Assembly: GCA_003223245.1 (NCBI GenBank)
Contig: QHYI01000103.1
Location: 1 to 64,000, forward strand
Source of the DNA: Acidobacteriota bacterium
GTDB lineage: Bacteria > Acidobacteriota > Terriglobia > Acidiferrales > UBA7541
Length of the DNA stretch: 64,000 bases
Direction: 5' to 3'
Shown in pieces: positions 1 through 9,312 of this stretch. Below the pieces are notes generated by a model. That model did not search any database. It was given only the letters and a program-made list of their open reading frames with translations, and was not told where the DNA came from. Each line of letters starts with the position of its first letter. Position 1 is the first letter of the stretch. Made by a program: the position numbers and the translations under genes.

Positions 1-225
1 AATTTCAGCCGACCGTTTGGCGAGTTCCTCGGCTTCTTGGCGGAGGAGCGCAGGGTCCGGGGGTTTTTGCTTGAAGGTCGCCGGCGGCTCAATAGGGGCG
101 TTCGTCTTCTTGTCGGCTTCGCGAACTCCGGGCGGAATGGGTCGGCCCCCCTAGCCACAATCTCCCGAAGGCAAAAACATCAGCCAGCCTGCAAAGAGTA
201 GCGACACTGCCAGAGGCTTGCGCAT
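1..225 (-). pseudogene. Secreted protein interrupted by an in-frame TAG (partial at window edge)
   Basis: Reading leftward from an ATG at 225, preceded by a good GGGAGG ribosome binding site, there are 24 codons of typical signal peptide (MRKPLAVSLLFAGWLMFLP...). An in-frame TAG follows at 153-151. The same frame then stays open to the window edge and encodes plausible protein rich in Pro, Lys, Glu and Ala (GRPIPPGVREADKKTNAP, then FKQKPPDPALLRQEAEELAK). Codon use after the stop looks coding, so the stop probably interrupts one exported protein. It could be a nonsense mutation or a base error. I do not recognise the family. The gene lies downstream of the TonB-dependent receptor but is separated from it by a terminator, so it is probably transcribed on its own. 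Confidence 0.55.
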
Positions 226-333
226 AACAGCCTCCCGCGGAACGAGCTGAGAGTAGCCACTATTCTACACCTCGAAGCCCGGCTGCATTTTATGTGCAAG
301 AAACGCAGAAGATTCCTGCTCGCGTATTGCAGA

Positions 334-367
334 AACAAAAGCGGCGGAGAATTTGGCTCCCCGCCGC
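334..367 (-). terminator. Rho-independent terminator of the TonB-dependent receptor gene
   Basis: On the minus strand, perfect 7-bp arms GCGGCGG/CCGCCGC (361-367 and 341-347) close a 13-nt loop and are followed by TTTTGTT. It begins 28 bp after the receptor stop codon. Confidence 0.8.
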
Positions 368-394
368 CAAGAATCAGACTTGAGCTGGTCCAGA

Positions 395-3300
395 CTAGAA
401 ATCGATCTTCAGCCCGAACTCAAATTGCCGAGGTGCCCCAAGGGCGTACGTGCCCGACTGGAAGCTGGCACGGAATGGCGTGAAACTCGATCCACGGGTC
501 ACGCCGCCAATGGAGTTGGATTGTATGGTTCCATTCGGCCCAGGCACCAGGGTGGCCAGCGGGAGGTTGCCTGGCAGGAATGCATTATCGAAGTTAAACA
601 AGTTGAAGATGCTGACGCTCGGCGTGACTTTCACCCGCTCTCCTTTAACCGGGAGGGGCCAAGCCATCGCGAAGTCAAAGGCCTTCAGCCAGGGGAAGCT
701 TATCGCGCCCGGAGCTACCGAGGGCAACGCGGGCATGACCCAACCCATCGCGGTCATATCCGCTGGAGTCAGAACACCGTTAGCAACGAGTTGCTGGCCG
801 GCTGGAGTTAGCGTACCAGCGTACTTCCCGTTATAAGTGTTGATGACGTTCTGGAGGTTGTCGGCATTGGTGGCGCGCATGAATTGGCCGATCTGGGTTC
901 CCGGCACTGGCTCCGGCGCCGCTCCTGAACCTAGTCCGGAGCCCAGCCAGTCGGTGGCGAAGATTTCACCACCGCTAGTCAATTCGGGAAGTTGGATGCT
1001 CCGTGGAAGCGGACTATAGAAGTGCCCAATGAAGCTCATTTGTGTGTACGGCGGGAGCATAAATGTCCCGCCAAAGGAGATCTGGTGAGTGCGATCCAGT
1101 CCGTTCGGCCCCGTGAACTGAAGGGGATTGTCATTGTTGGTGGCCAAGTTGATGAAGTCCTGGTCCTCCACCTGGCTCACGAACTTCGATAAGGAATAAG
1201 AAAGCTCGAAATTGGCCGACTTGACCCCATGGATGGGATTTGCGACGTTTTGCACCAGCTTCATTTGCAAGCCGTTATAAACGGAGCGGCCGACGGGCGA
1301 AAGCATATCGAGAGCGCCGACTGTGCCGCTGTTGTCACTCACGGGGTTGGTGCCGGGGAAGGCGCAGAAGTTACACGGTGCGCCGCCTGTCACCGCAATG
1401 TTGGAATCTAAGCCTGCAGCTGAATATGCAGACTGAGCACCAGCCTGGCCCAACGCCGTGATCATGCACGCCGCCTGTCCGGAACCCGCCGGGCAACCGT
1501 TCGAGGTCTGTGCCTTGTCGCGAGCGGCGATCGCGTTCGCCTGATTAAAGGACCGCGCCGAGCCGCTGTGATTCATATCGATGGCGAGCAGGTAGTGTTC
1601 GCCGATGTTGCGGATGTAATCGGCGCTGAACACCATCCCGGGGCGGATTTCGTGTTGAAAGCCTACGTTCATTTGCCAGGAGCGTGGTGTGCGGTAATTG
1701 GGGTTAAATATGTCGAAGCCGCTTACGTTCGCAGCGTTCAGGGTAGTCCCGATGAAGTTCGGATTTGGCTGAAGTCCTTTAACGGACGCCGCTGCGGCCT
1801 TGAATGCATTGCTCAGGGCGATAACCGCGCTGCCACTGCTCGCGATTGTGTTACCGCAAAAAGTGGGAGTAACAGTATTGTTTGCGCCAGCGATGCCTGC
1901 TCCCCCGGCGATGGAACTTCCGAGAGTGACAGTGGCAGGCCAAGTGAAGGCATTTGCTAATCCACCAGCGCATACAAGTGGGGTATAGGCAAAAATCCCC
2001 TGTGGAATGCGGGCGGGACTATCGAAGAGCACATTGTTCCAAATGGAATTTTCGTAATAGAGTCCCCCTCCCGCGCGAATAACCGTTTTGCCCTTGCCGC
2101 TTAGGTCCCAAGCAATGCCCACTTGCGGCGCAAAATCGTCGCCTGGTGTGCGAACACGGTTGCCCAGGCCTGTTCCCCAATCATTGAGAACAGGCAGCGG
2201 TCCCAGGTTGCTGTCCACTCGCCCCGTATCGCGCACATAGCGCAATCCTGCAGTCAGCATGAAATTAGGAAGCAATTTCCAGGAATCTCCGAAGTACCAT
2301 TCAAAGCGATTATCCGGGCCCAGGCCGCCGGCAGGGAAACCGAATGCTTTCTCTGGCGTGGAAAAGCCAACGCCGTTGCCAAGGAAGGCAAACTGAATGG
2401 GATAAGAAGTCGGATCGGAGCTGGCTCCTGCAGCCGTCGTGCCCACTTGCGGGAAGTTAAAGAAGGCGGCGAGGCCTCCGCCTTGAATGAGGTTGAACGT
2501 CGCGCCGTAACGAATAACCTGTTTGCCGATGGCTCGGCTGCCATCGTACTTGATTTCGTGGTTGGATTGCAGTGTTTGCTGGGGAGCGAGGAGGTTAGGG
2601 CCGCCGCAGTAGGAGCCACCACCGCTAAGAACGCAGTTTCCGGCGACCGGCGCCCCGATGTTAATGCCAAGCCCGGGGATCGGGTTGTCGGGGCCTGCCG
2701 CAATGCCAGATGTGCCATCCTGAATCGCGTTGTGGAATCGGAGGTATTCAAAGCGAACGCTGTGCGTGAACAAACCGGTATTGAAATCGAGGCCGAGGGC
2801 GTGAGAAGGCGTGTGGTCTACGTTTTTAAAACCTTGTAAGGAACTGGCGGAGCCAAACGGTCGAATCTGGCTGTTTTGGTCAAAATTGAAACGATAAAAC
2901 ATGCGGGCCGAAGTGCGGATGTTCCAGTCCAACCGACCGTCCGTCTGTACTTCGCGGAACGGCTGCGTAAGAGTGGTATTCAGAGTGTCGAATGGTGGAG
3001 CAAACGGCTCTGCAGCGGCCAAATCTTGCTTGGAGCGCTCCACGTCGGCGAACCAGAAAAGCTTATCCTTGATGACTCGCCCGCCTGCGCGCCCCCCAAA
3101 TTGTTCGCGCTGAAACGGCGGCGCCTTCGGCCCGGGAAGCGCAGCGGATGTTTGATTCCCGCGAAACAATCCAAACAGCTCCCCATGCAGGTCGTTGGTG
3201 CCAGAGCGCGTGGTGACGTTCACCGCCCCTGAGGAGGTTAGCTCGGTCGACAAATCCAGGGTGGACTGAGAAAGCTGGAATTCCTGGATGGCGCTGGCAG

Positions 3301-3973
3301 GAATATTCTGCGTCGTCGTGCCTACCGTCTCATCGCTGATATCCACTCCATCCAGCTCAATTCTTGCTGTGCGACCGAATCGCCCTTCAAAAGAGATGGA
3401 AGAAAAGCCGTTCTTGGTCGGGTCGAATGTACTGCCCTCCTGAATTTGCACCCCTGGCTCCAACTGGGCAAGGTCAAGGAAATTTCGGCCATTGACGGGG
3501 AGAGTATCGATCTGGTTGGCGGTTAGGACTCCCTGCACGGTGGCCTGCTCGCTGTTTACCTGTACATTGGAAGCTTGGACTTCAATGCTCACGGAGCCCT
3601 GCCCGATCTGCAGCGCCACGTTCCCATTCGCAACCGTGCCGACCTGCACCACAACCGGCAAGTCGGCGGCCTTGAAGCCCTTGACTTCAACGTGGACTAC
3701 ATAGTCTCCGGGCACAAGCGCACCCGAGGTGTAAGCACCCGCGGCGTTGCTGGTAGTCTTTACGACCTGCCCCGTTTCTTTGTTTGTGATCGTTATGGCT
3801 GCGCCGCTTACAACCGCTCCTGTAGGATCCGTGACCGTCCCTTGGATGCTGCCCGAACTGATTGTCGCCTGCGCTTGTGCTTCCGGCGCGAACGCAAGCG
3901 ACACCACAGCCATACTTGCAAAGCTAAGGACCAGTCCCGCTATCAGGAAGAGCAGACTCCGAAAACGCCGCAT
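395..3973 (-). CDS. TonB-dependent receptor with carboxypeptidase-regulatory-like N-terminal domain
   Basis: A 1192-residue outer-membrane receptor of the large Oar-like/CarboxypepD_reg type common in Acidobacteria. The start at 3973 is chosen for its AAGGGAGG ribosome binding site; the upstream in-frame extension lacks signal-peptide character. Order of parts: signal peptide (to about residue 35, ending ...EAQAQ); a carboxypeptidase-regulatory-like beta domain (SIQGTVTDPTGAVVSGA...); a plug domain (VNGRNFLDLAQLEPGVQIQ, RIELDGVDISDE); then a long beta-barrel ending ...FEFGLKIDF with the terminal Phe typical of BamA-inserted porins. The family usually imports large substrates such as glycans or siderophores using TonB energy; the substrate cannot be read here. 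A tonB gene lies at 23.7-24.5 kb, far from this gene. It is followed by its own terminator. Confidence 0.95.
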   Translation of the reverse strand: MRRFRSLLFLIAGLVLSFASMAVVSLAFAPEAQAQATISSGSIQGTVTDPTGAVVSGAAITITNKETGQVVKTTSNAAGAYTSGALVPGDYVVHVEVKGFKAADLPVVVQVGTVANGNVALQIGQGSVSIEVQASNVQVNSEQATVQGVLTANQIDTLPVNGRNFLDLAQLEPGVQIQEGSTFDPTKNGFSSISFEGRFGRTARIELDGVDISDETVGTTTQNIPASAIQEFQLSQSTLDLSTELTSSGAVNVTTRSGTNDLHGELFGLFRGNQTSAALPGPKAPPFQREQFGGRAGGRVIKDKLFWFADVERSKQDLAAAEPFAPPFDTLNTTLTQPFREVQTDGRLDWNIRTSARMFYRFNFDQNSQIRPFGSASSLQGFKNVDHTPSHALGLDFNTGLFTHSVRFEYLRFHNAIQDGTSGIAAGPDNPIPGLGINIGAPVAGNCVLSGGGSYCGGPNLLAPQQTLQSNHEIKYDGSRAIGKQVIRYGATFNLIQGGGLAAFFNFPQVGTTAAGASSDPTSYPIQFAFLGNGVGFSTPEKAFGFPAGGLGPDNRFEWYFGDSWKLLPNFMLTAGLRYVRDTGRVDSNLGPLPVLNDWGTGLGNRVRTPGDDFAPQVGIAWDLSGKGKTVIRAGGGLYYENSIWNNVLFDSPARIPQGIFAYTPLVCAGGLANAFTWPATVTLGSSIAGGAGIAGANNTVTPTFCGNTIASSGSAVIALSNAFKAAAASVKGLQPNPNFIGTTLNAANVSGFDIFNPNYRTPRSWQMNVGFQHEIRPGMVFSADYIRNIGEHYLLAIDMNHSGSARSFNQANAIAARDKAQTSNGCPAGSGQAACMITALGQAGAQSAYSAAGLDSNIAVTGGAPCNFCAFPGTNPVSDNSGTVGALDMLSPVGRSVYNGLQMKLVQNVANPIHGVKSANFELSYSLSKFVSQVEDQDFINLATNNDNPLQFTGPNGLDRTHQISFGGTFMLPPYTQMSFIGHFYSPLPRSIQLPELTSGGEIFATDWLGSGLGSGAAPEPVPGTQIGQFMRATNADNLQNVINTYNGKYAGTLTPAGQQLVANGVLTPADMTAMGWVMPALPSVAPGAISFPWLKAFDFAMAWPLPVKGERVKVTPSVSIFNLFNFDNAFLPGNLPLATLVPGPNGTIQSNSIGGVTRGSSFTPFRASFQSGTYALGAPRQFEFGLKIDF

Positions 3974-4344
3974 AAGGCCTCCCTTTTGCAAAAAAATACT
4001 CTCTCGTTTCCGCCTGTGATTGCACCACTCAAGGGCCGCGGCTTCCTGGCCTGCCAGCTCACTCAAACCGCGACTAAAGCCATCTGGACCTGGAAGGATT
4101 CCTGGGCCCTTCAAAACGCGATGGCTACGTAAAGGCAGAGAAGCAAATAAAGGGCCAAGAATTTATACGAATAAGCCATGAGAAATGTGAAATTTGGCAG
4201 ATTTATGAGAGCTATTTTCTGTGCGGACTATAAATTTCGAGAAAATAATCCAAAATTATGTAGGTAGATCGGGCTGCGCTGATAGATTCCAGGCTCCTCT
4301 TTTGACCTTGTCGGCGGGAGGCATTTGTAGCCGGGATCTAGGAA
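3974..4344. other. AT-richer intergenic region upstream of the receptor gene
   Basis: About 370 bp without a credible gene. Around 4130-4270 it is clearly more AT-rich than its surroundings (runs such as AAATTTCGAGAAAATAAT), as expected of a promoter region for the minus-strand receptor. I see no clear operator, repeat or terminator in it. Confidence 0.5.
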
Positions 4345-5004
4345 CTATCCTTGGTGCCGGATGCGCTCGGCGAGGGTGCGGGAGCGCTGCCGTGCGATGT
4401 CCACAAACTTCGCGTCAGCGGCGATCTGCTCGAGCATGGGGAGCAGGCGCTTGGGTTCGGGAAGCAGGCTGCGGTTCAAATCCGATTCGAATTGCAATAG
4501 CGCATCATTGACGCCCAATCGGTCGTACTTCATCCGCCGCGAAATCAGGTCCGCGTCTTCCTGTTGCCGCGTCAAACCTTCGAAAATCTGAAGCAGTTGC
4601 GACGCCGCTGGATTCATCGTGTAGTTGAATTTTGTCTCGTGGACTTCCGTACCGCATTCCCAGTGAAGAGTCTTCTCGCCGAGATAGGCAATTCTGCGGT
4701 GAACCTCGAGGTCCTGGCCCTCAAAATGTTTTAGCTCGGCAGCGAGTTCAAACATTTTGCTGCGCAAGGGTGCGCCAACCTGGAACGGCGAAGCCCCGGG
4801 GTCCTCCTCGAGTTGGCGGATTTCATAGGAAGCGAGATCCGAGTCGTCCCGTACGCTGATTTCAATGAATTCCGGAGAACTGCCTTTGAAAACCCGCCGA
4901 AACTTCAGTTTCGCTTCGCAAGCTGCCGGGCCAGGAAAGGCGGAGCAAGCCATCCAGCAGGCTGCTCCAAGCATGAGGAAAAACCGCAAGAAGAAAGTTC
5001 TCAT
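4345..5004 (-). CDS. Exported protein of unknown function
   Basis: 219 residues from ATG 5004. This start begins directly with a basic-hydrophobic signal sequence (MRTFFLRFFLMLGAACWMAC); the longer upstream reading does not. Cys residues near residues 16-28 leave open a lipoprotein, but no clean lipobox is visible. The mature part is charged and mostly helical towards the C-terminus (LLQIFEGLTRQQEDADLISRR). I do not recognise the family. It begins 19 bp after the ruvC stop on the same strand, so it is probably cotranscribed with ruvC, without evidence of a shared function. Confidence 0.8.
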   Translation of the reverse strand: MRTFFLRFFLMLGAACWMACSAFPGPAACEAKLKFRRVFKGSSPEFIEISVRDDSDLASYEIRQLEEDPGASPFQVGAPLRSKMFELAAELKHFEGQDLEVHRRIAYLGEKTLHWECGTEVHETKFNYTMNPAASQLLQIFEGLTRQQEDADLISRRMKYDRLGVNDALLQFESDLNRSLLPEPKRLLPMLEQIAADAKFVDIARQRSRTLAERIRHQG

Positions 5005-5023
5005 CGTTACGTCTACAAATCGC

Positions 5024-5653
5024 TCAATATGCGGGTAGGATGCGCGGCGCCCCGCCACGCGTTGCGCGGCCCATCCGAGCGGGCGTTCCCCCACTTACCG
5101 GTTCCAAGCCCATTGCAAAAGCTCGCGGCCTGGGAAATTCGCCTTCCCGAGGTAACCCGAAGCGTCGCCGCGCCTGTTCCATTTGCAAATGGCACAACGC
5201 TACAGCCAATGCGTCCGCCGCGTCCGGAGGCTCCGGCGTCAGGTTCATCGAGAGGATCGCTCGCACCATGATCTGCATTTGCCGCTTGTCGGCGTGCCCA
5301 TGGCCCGCGATGGCAGCCTTCACTTCCCGCGGCGCGTAGCTACGAACCTCCACGCCATGCTGTTCCGCAGCCAGCAACACCACGCCGCGCACCTCCGCCA
5401 GGCGCAGCGCCGTTTTCACGTTCAGCGCGGAAAAGATGCTTTCCACGGCCATCACGTCCGGAGCAAATTCCTGAATCAACTTACACAATAGCGCATAGAC
5501 CTCCTGCAAGGCCGCGCCATCGCCATCCTTGTGTTTTTTGGCGACGACTTTTAGCGCTCCATAATGCAGCATGCGGCACTGCCGACCGTCGCCCTCGATG
5601 ATCCCGTAACCGGTTGGCCCGGCGGCGGCCGGGTCCACTCCCAAAACGCGCAT
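5024..5653 (-). CDS. ruvC: Crossover junction endodeoxyribonuclease RuvC
   Basis: 209 residues. RuvC is the dimeric Mg-dependent resolvase that cuts Holliday junctions during recombinational repair, normally together with RuvAB. The four acidic catalytic residues fall at the expected places: D7 in RVLGVD, E71 in AVESIF, and D144/D147 in PPDAADALAVAL. The start at 5653 is fixed by AGGAAGG just upstream and by the canonical MRVLGVD beginning; in-frame codons run further upstream but do not belong. The C-terminus is about 40 residues longer than the typical 160-175-residue protein, with a basic Gly/Arg-rich tail. The ruvA and ruvB genes are not in the window; a yebC-family gene lies upstream, as often seen. 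Confidence 0.95.
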   Translation of the reverse strand: MRVLGVDPAAAGPTGYGIIEGDGRQCRMLHYGALKVVAKKHKDGDGAALQEVYALLCKLIQEFAPDVMAVESIFSALNVKTALRLAEVRGVVLLAAEQHGVEVRSYAPREVKAAIAGHGHADKRQMQIMVRAILSMNLTPEPPDAADALAVALCHLQMEQARRRFGLPREGEFPRPRAFAMGLEPVSGGTPARMGRATRGGAPRILPAY

Positions 5654-5835
5654 CCAACCCTTCCTGGTTCCATTTTCGCGCGAAGCTAGTGCGGCGTTCA
5701 TCGCGACAATTTTACGGCGAACATTTCTGTCTTGCCACTTCTTTGTATTCTCGTGAGCGAGCCTTCATGCCGGTCCAGCTCAATAGCGACCAATTTTTGT
5801 GGAACAGCCAGCGGACTCCCGTCTGAAGAGCGCGC

Positions 5836-5873
5836 AAAATTAAAAACGGCCACTGCATTTTGCAAATGGCCGT
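5836..5873 (-). terminator. Rho-independent terminator of the yebC-family gene
   Basis: On the minus strand ACGGCCA (5873-5867) pairs with TGGCCGT (5852-5846), with a further inner TGCA/TGCA pairing, followed by TTTTTAATTTT. It lies 45 bp after the yebC-type stop codon and separates that gene from ruvC. Confidence 0.85.
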
Positions 5874-5917
5874 AACGCACAGAAAATCCGCGAATCGTGC
5901 AACCCGTGTCGCGCCGG

Positions 5918-6673
5918 TTAGTTTGCGCCTACCGCCGCCTGAATCTCCGATTCGTCGATGTCGAAGTTCGCGTAGACGTGCTGCACGTCGTCGTGCTCTT
6001 CGAGCGCTTCGACCAGACGCACCATTTGCACGGCTTGCGGGCCGGTCAGCTTGATGTAATTCTGCGGCACCATGGCGATTTCCGCCGAAGTCGGCTTGAT
6101 GCCCGCCTTCGTCAGCGCATCCTTCACTTTCTCCAGTGCTTCCGGCGGCGTCACGATGTACCAAGAGGAGCCGTCGTCCTTTAAGTCTTCTGCGCCCGCA
6201 TCCAGGACCAGATCCAACAGCTTGTCCTCGCTGGCTGCTTCTTTGGGAATCGTAATTTCACCTTTGCGGTGGAACATCCACCCCACCGCGCCAGCTTCTG
6301 CCAGGTTCCCGCCGTTCTTGCTCATCAAGTGGCGGAATTCGCCCACCAAACGGTTGCGATTCGTGGTCACCGCCTGAATCAGCATGCCCACGCCGCCCGG
6401 GCCGTAGCCTTCGAAGGTCACCTCTTCGTACTGTTCGCCTTCGAGTTGGCCGGTACCGCGCAAAATGGCGCGCTCGATGTTGTCGTTCGGCATGTTCTCG
6501 TTCTTGGCCGCGAGGATGGCTGTCCGCAATCGCGGGTTGGAGTTGGGATCCCCTCCGCCGATGCGCGCCGCAATGGTGATTTCTCGGATGATTCTGGTGA
6601 ACACGCGGCCGCGCTTTGCGTCGGTGGCCGCTTTCTTATGCTTAATGGTGGCCCATTTCGAATGCCCAGACAT
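5918..6673 (-). CDS. yebC: YebC/PmpR/TACO1-family protein
   Basis: 251 residues starting with the family signature MSGHSKWATIKHKKAATDAKRG, which fixes the start at 6673. Three-domain family, about 240-250 residues, so full length. Other conserved blocks are visible: GGGDPNSNPRLR, NMPNDNIERAI, EGYGPGGV and NGGNLAEAGAV. Members have been described both as DNA-binding regulators and, more recently, as translation factors acting at difficult proline-containing stretches; which role applies here cannot be read. Followed by a strong terminator, so it is a single-gene unit on the minus strand with ruvC next in the same direction. Confidence 0.95.
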   Translation of the reverse strand: MSGHSKWATIKHKKAATDAKRGRVFTRIIREITIAARIGGGDPNSNPRLRTAILAAKNENMPNDNIERAILRGTGQLEGEQYEEVTFEGYGPGGVGMLIQAVTTNRNRLVGEFRHLMSKNGGNLAEAGAVGWMFHRKGEITIPKEAASEDKLLDLVLDAGAEDLKDDGSSWYIVTPPEALEKVKDALTKAGIKPTSAEIAMVPQNYIKLTGPQAVQMVRLVEALEEHDDVQHVYANFDIDESEIQAAVGAN

Positions 6674-6893
6674 AACAAATCCTCGTTTTTCGCGTGACCC
6701 GGCCTGGCCTGGGCCATCGATGAATGTAATTTCGCGCCGCAATGGCGTCGCACAAAGCCGCCCATCCACGGTCGCGCAAAGGAAACGACACCAGTGCGGA
6801 ATCTTTCGGTGAACCGCAAACCCCTGCGGAACTGCCTTAGTCTAGCATACCCGCCTTTCCTAGGAAACGGGTAAGTCAGCAGTATGTCAGCCT

Positions 6894-7180
6894 TTAGAAC
6901 AGGTACGGCCCGAATGCTGGGTGATTAATCGCCGTGCCGCTTTTCATCAGGAACTTCACATACTGTTCCGCAATCGCGCTCCAGGAAAAATAACGTTCCT
7001 GCGCACGGCGGCTGCGTTCAGCAAGCGACTCGCGATAGGCATCGTCGGTCAACACGCGAACCAGGGCCGGACCGAACTCGTTCCTGGCATCGGCGGGGAG
7101 CAGCAGGACACCGGCTTCAGTGATCGGCGTCCCCGTTTCCGGACCCTCGGGGCTATGACGGCTCAGCCAAACATGTAATT
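6894..7180 (-). pseudogene. C-terminal remnant of a glycosyltransferase (GT4-like)
   Basis: The last about 90 codons resemble the C-terminal end of a GT-B glycosyltransferase: ETGTPITEAGVLLLPAD, then LVRVLTDDAYRESLAERS and ERYFSWSAIAEQYVKFL. These match the nucleotide-sugar-binding half and the final helices of that family. The N-terminal 250-300 residues are missing: upstream of about 7180 the sequence becomes the control region of pstS. No plausible start with a ribosome binding site exists. It is therefore a truncated leftover, probably non-functional. Confidence 0.55.
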
Positions 7181-7214
7181 GGCGACTACCCGATTCAAAC
7201 AACTCTCTCGGATT

Positions 7215-7232
7215 TGTAACAATCCCGTAACA
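7215..7232 (+). promoter_or_regulatory. Pho-box-like direct repeat upstream of pstS
   Basis: TGTAACA at 7215 and CGTAACA at 7226 are direct repeats with an 11-bp period, the spacing used by PhoB/PhoP-type response regulators. They lie about 58 bp before the pstS start. The position and spacing are seen; binding by a Pho regulator is inferred. Confidence 0.5.
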
Positions 7233-7289
7233 CCCGGGAGACAAGCTGTTCTTGTACCTAAAGATGAATCTGAGGCGTGGAGACTAGCG

Positions 7290-8321
7290 ATGAAGCGACT
7301 CCCTATAACCGTCGTGCTGGCCATCTTGGGTTTTGCCGGGTTGGTCTGGGCCGATAGCACGCTTTCCCTCACGGGGGCGGGTGCGACCTTCCCTTATCCC
7401 ATTTATTCAAAATGGTTTGACGAATACCACAAGAAGGACGCCAACATTCAAATCAACTATCAATCCATTGGCTCGGGGGGCGGCATCAAGCAGATAACTG
7501 AGGGCACAGTGGACTTTGGCGCTTCCGATGGCCCCATGACGGACGCGCAACTCAAGGCCTATCAGGACAAACATGGGTTCCCCATTCTGCACTTTCCCAC
7601 GGTACTCGGTGCCGACGTGCCCACCTACAACATCCCGGGCGTTTCCGCCGAGCTGAACTTCACCCCGCAAGCGCTGGCCGGAATTTTTCTCGGCAAAGTG
7701 ACCAAATGGAACGATCCCCTCATCACCGGCCCGAATAAGGGTGTGAATCTTCCCGCCAACGACATCCTCGTCGTTCACCGCTCGGAGGGCAGCGGCACTA
7801 CGTACATCTGGACCGATTATCTTTCGAAAGTCAGCGAAGAGTGGAAGACCAGAGTCGGCAAGGGCACGGCGGTTAACTGGCCGGTGGGGCTCGGCGGACA
7901 GGGGAATGAAGGCGTCGCCGGCCTGGTGAAGCAGACTCCCAACTCCATCGGCTACGTCGAGCTGATTTACGCCATTCAGAACAAGATGCTTTACGGCCGC
8001 GTGCAGAATAGCTCCGGCGCATTTATCAAAGCGGACCTTGCCAGCGTAACGGCTGCGGCCGCTAGCGCCGCCGAGAACATGCCTGCGGATTTCCGAGTTT
8101 CTATTACCAATGCTCCGGGAAAAACCGCCTACCCGATCTCCAGCTTCACTTGGTTGCTGATTCCTTCAAAAATCCCCGACGCCTCGAAACGGGATGCTAT
8201 CAAGGGTTTCGTAAGCTGGATGCTCGGGCAAGGACAGAACTACACCGAAGCGCTTTCTTACGCACGGCTGCCGAAGGAAGTCGTCGCAAAAGAGAAGAAA
8301 GCCCTCACGGAAGTTCAATAG
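7290..8321 (+). CDS. pstS: Phosphate ABC transporter, periplasmic substrate-binding protein PstS
   Basis: 343 residues from ATG 7290, which has GGAG 8 nt upstream and begins directly with a signal peptide (MKRLPITVVLAILGFAGLVWA). The mature protein opens with the PstS hallmark LTGAGATFPYPIYSKWFDEY. Phosphate-contacting motifs are recognisable: SIGSGGGIKQI, FGASDGPM and VHRSEGSGTTYIW. Family length is about 330-350 residues, so complete. It captures inorganic phosphate in the periplasm and delivers it to PstCA. First gene of a five-gene operon (pstSCAB-phoU), 1 bp before pstC, with a Pho-box-like repeat upstream suggesting induction by phosphate limitation. Confidence 0.97.
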   Translation: MKRLPITVVLAILGFAGLVWADSTLSLTGAGATFPYPIYSKWFDEYHKKDANIQINYQSIGSGGGIKQITEGTVDFGASDGPMTDAQLKAYQDKHGFPILHFPTVLGADVPTYNIPGVSAELNFTPQALAGIFLGKVTKWNDPLITGPNKGVNLPANDILVVHRSEGSGTTYIWTDYLSKVSEEWKTRVGKGTAVNWPVGLGGQGNEGVAGLVKQTPNSIGYVELIYAIQNKMLYGRVQNSSGAFIKADLASVTAAAASAAENMPADFRVSITNAPGKTAYPISSFTWLLIPSKIPDASKRDAIKGFVSWMLGQGQNYTEALSYARLPKEVVAKEKKALTEVQ

Positions 8322-8322
8322 C

Positions 8323-9312
8323 GTGGCCGCCACCACCACTACGGTACCGGGCACGGGTCCTGTCGCGGGCTCGCGCTCATGGCTATCCGGTCTCCGCGAG
8401 GGCGACGAAATTGTCCGGTTGATCACGTTTCTATTTGCCGCTTTCGTGGTCTTCCTTACCGTTTTGCTGGTTTTTGAGCTGTGGCAAGGTTCGGTCTTGC
8501 CCCGGCACAAGTTCGGGTTCAACTTTTTGCGAACCTCGGTATGGGATCCCGTTAACGAGCAGTTCGGTGCGTTGCCCTTTATTTATGGAACCGTAGTTAC
8601 CGCTGCTGTTGCTTTGCTTATCGCCGTTCCCCTTGGCCTCGGAGCAGCGATTTTTCTTGCCGAGTTGGCGCCGGTTAGGCTCTCCGATAATCTGGAATTC
8701 TTTATCGACCTCCTCGCCGCCGTGCCGAGCGTGATTTATGGATTACTCGGAATCTTTATTGTCATCCCGCTCATGCGCCAGTATATTCAGCCGGCTCTCA
8801 AAAGCACGCTCGGTTTTCTGCCGTTCTTTCAGGGTCCCGCGTACGGTCTGGGATTCTTGACCGCAGGCGTGGTGCTCGCGATCATGCTTCTTCCCTACAT
8901 CATCTCGGTATCACGCGAGGTGCTCCTTTCCGTGCCCCGCGATCAACGGGAGGCCGCGCTGGCGCTGGGGGCTACGCGGTGGGAAGCGACCTGGAAAGTG
9001 GTTGTGCCCTTCGCCCGCAGCGGCATTCTTGGCTCCATCTTCCTCGCACTGGCCCGCGCGCTTGGGGAAACCATGGCGGTCACCATGGTTATTGGAAACA
9101 CACCGGTCATCAGCGCCTCTCTGTTCTCGCCGGGAGATTCCATCGCTTCGGTTATTGCCAGCCAATTCAAGGAAGCTACCGGCGACCTGTACTTGCAATC
9201 GCTCATCGAGCTTGGTCTGGTGCTTTTCCTTCTGACTTTCATTCTCAATGGGCTTGCCCGCTTGCTGATCCTGGCAACGTCCGAGCGCGGCGGCGGAATG
9301 GCGCACCTATGA
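8323..9312 (+). CDS. pstC: Phosphate ABC transporter permease PstC
   Basis: 329 residues from a GTG start one base after the pstS stop, with CGGAAG upstream. Six-helix inner-membrane permease: first helix about residues 31-53, then the PstC block GTVVTAAVALLIAVPLGLGAA and the cytoplasmic EAA-type loop (QREAALALGATRWEATWKVVVP) that contacts PstB. The family motif ARALGETMAVTMVIGN is present. It forms the transmembrane channel with PstA. It overlaps pstA by 4 bp (ATGA), indicating translational coupling. Confidence 0.96.
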   Translation: MAATTTTVPGTGPVAGSRSWLSGLREGDEIVRLITFLFAAFVVFLTVLLVFELWQGSVLPRHKFGFNFLRTSVWDPVNEQFGALPFIYGTVVTAAVALLIAVPLGLGAAIFLAELAPVRLSDNLEFFIDLLAAVPSVIYGLLGIFIVIPLMRQYIQPALKSTLGFLPFFQGPAYGLGFLTAGVVLAIMLLPYIISVSREVLLSVPRDQREAALALGATRWEATWKVVVPFARSGILGSIFLALARALGETMAVTMVIGNTPVISASLFSPGDSIASVIASQFKEATGDLYLQSLIELGLVLFLLTFILNGLARLLILATSERGGGMAHL

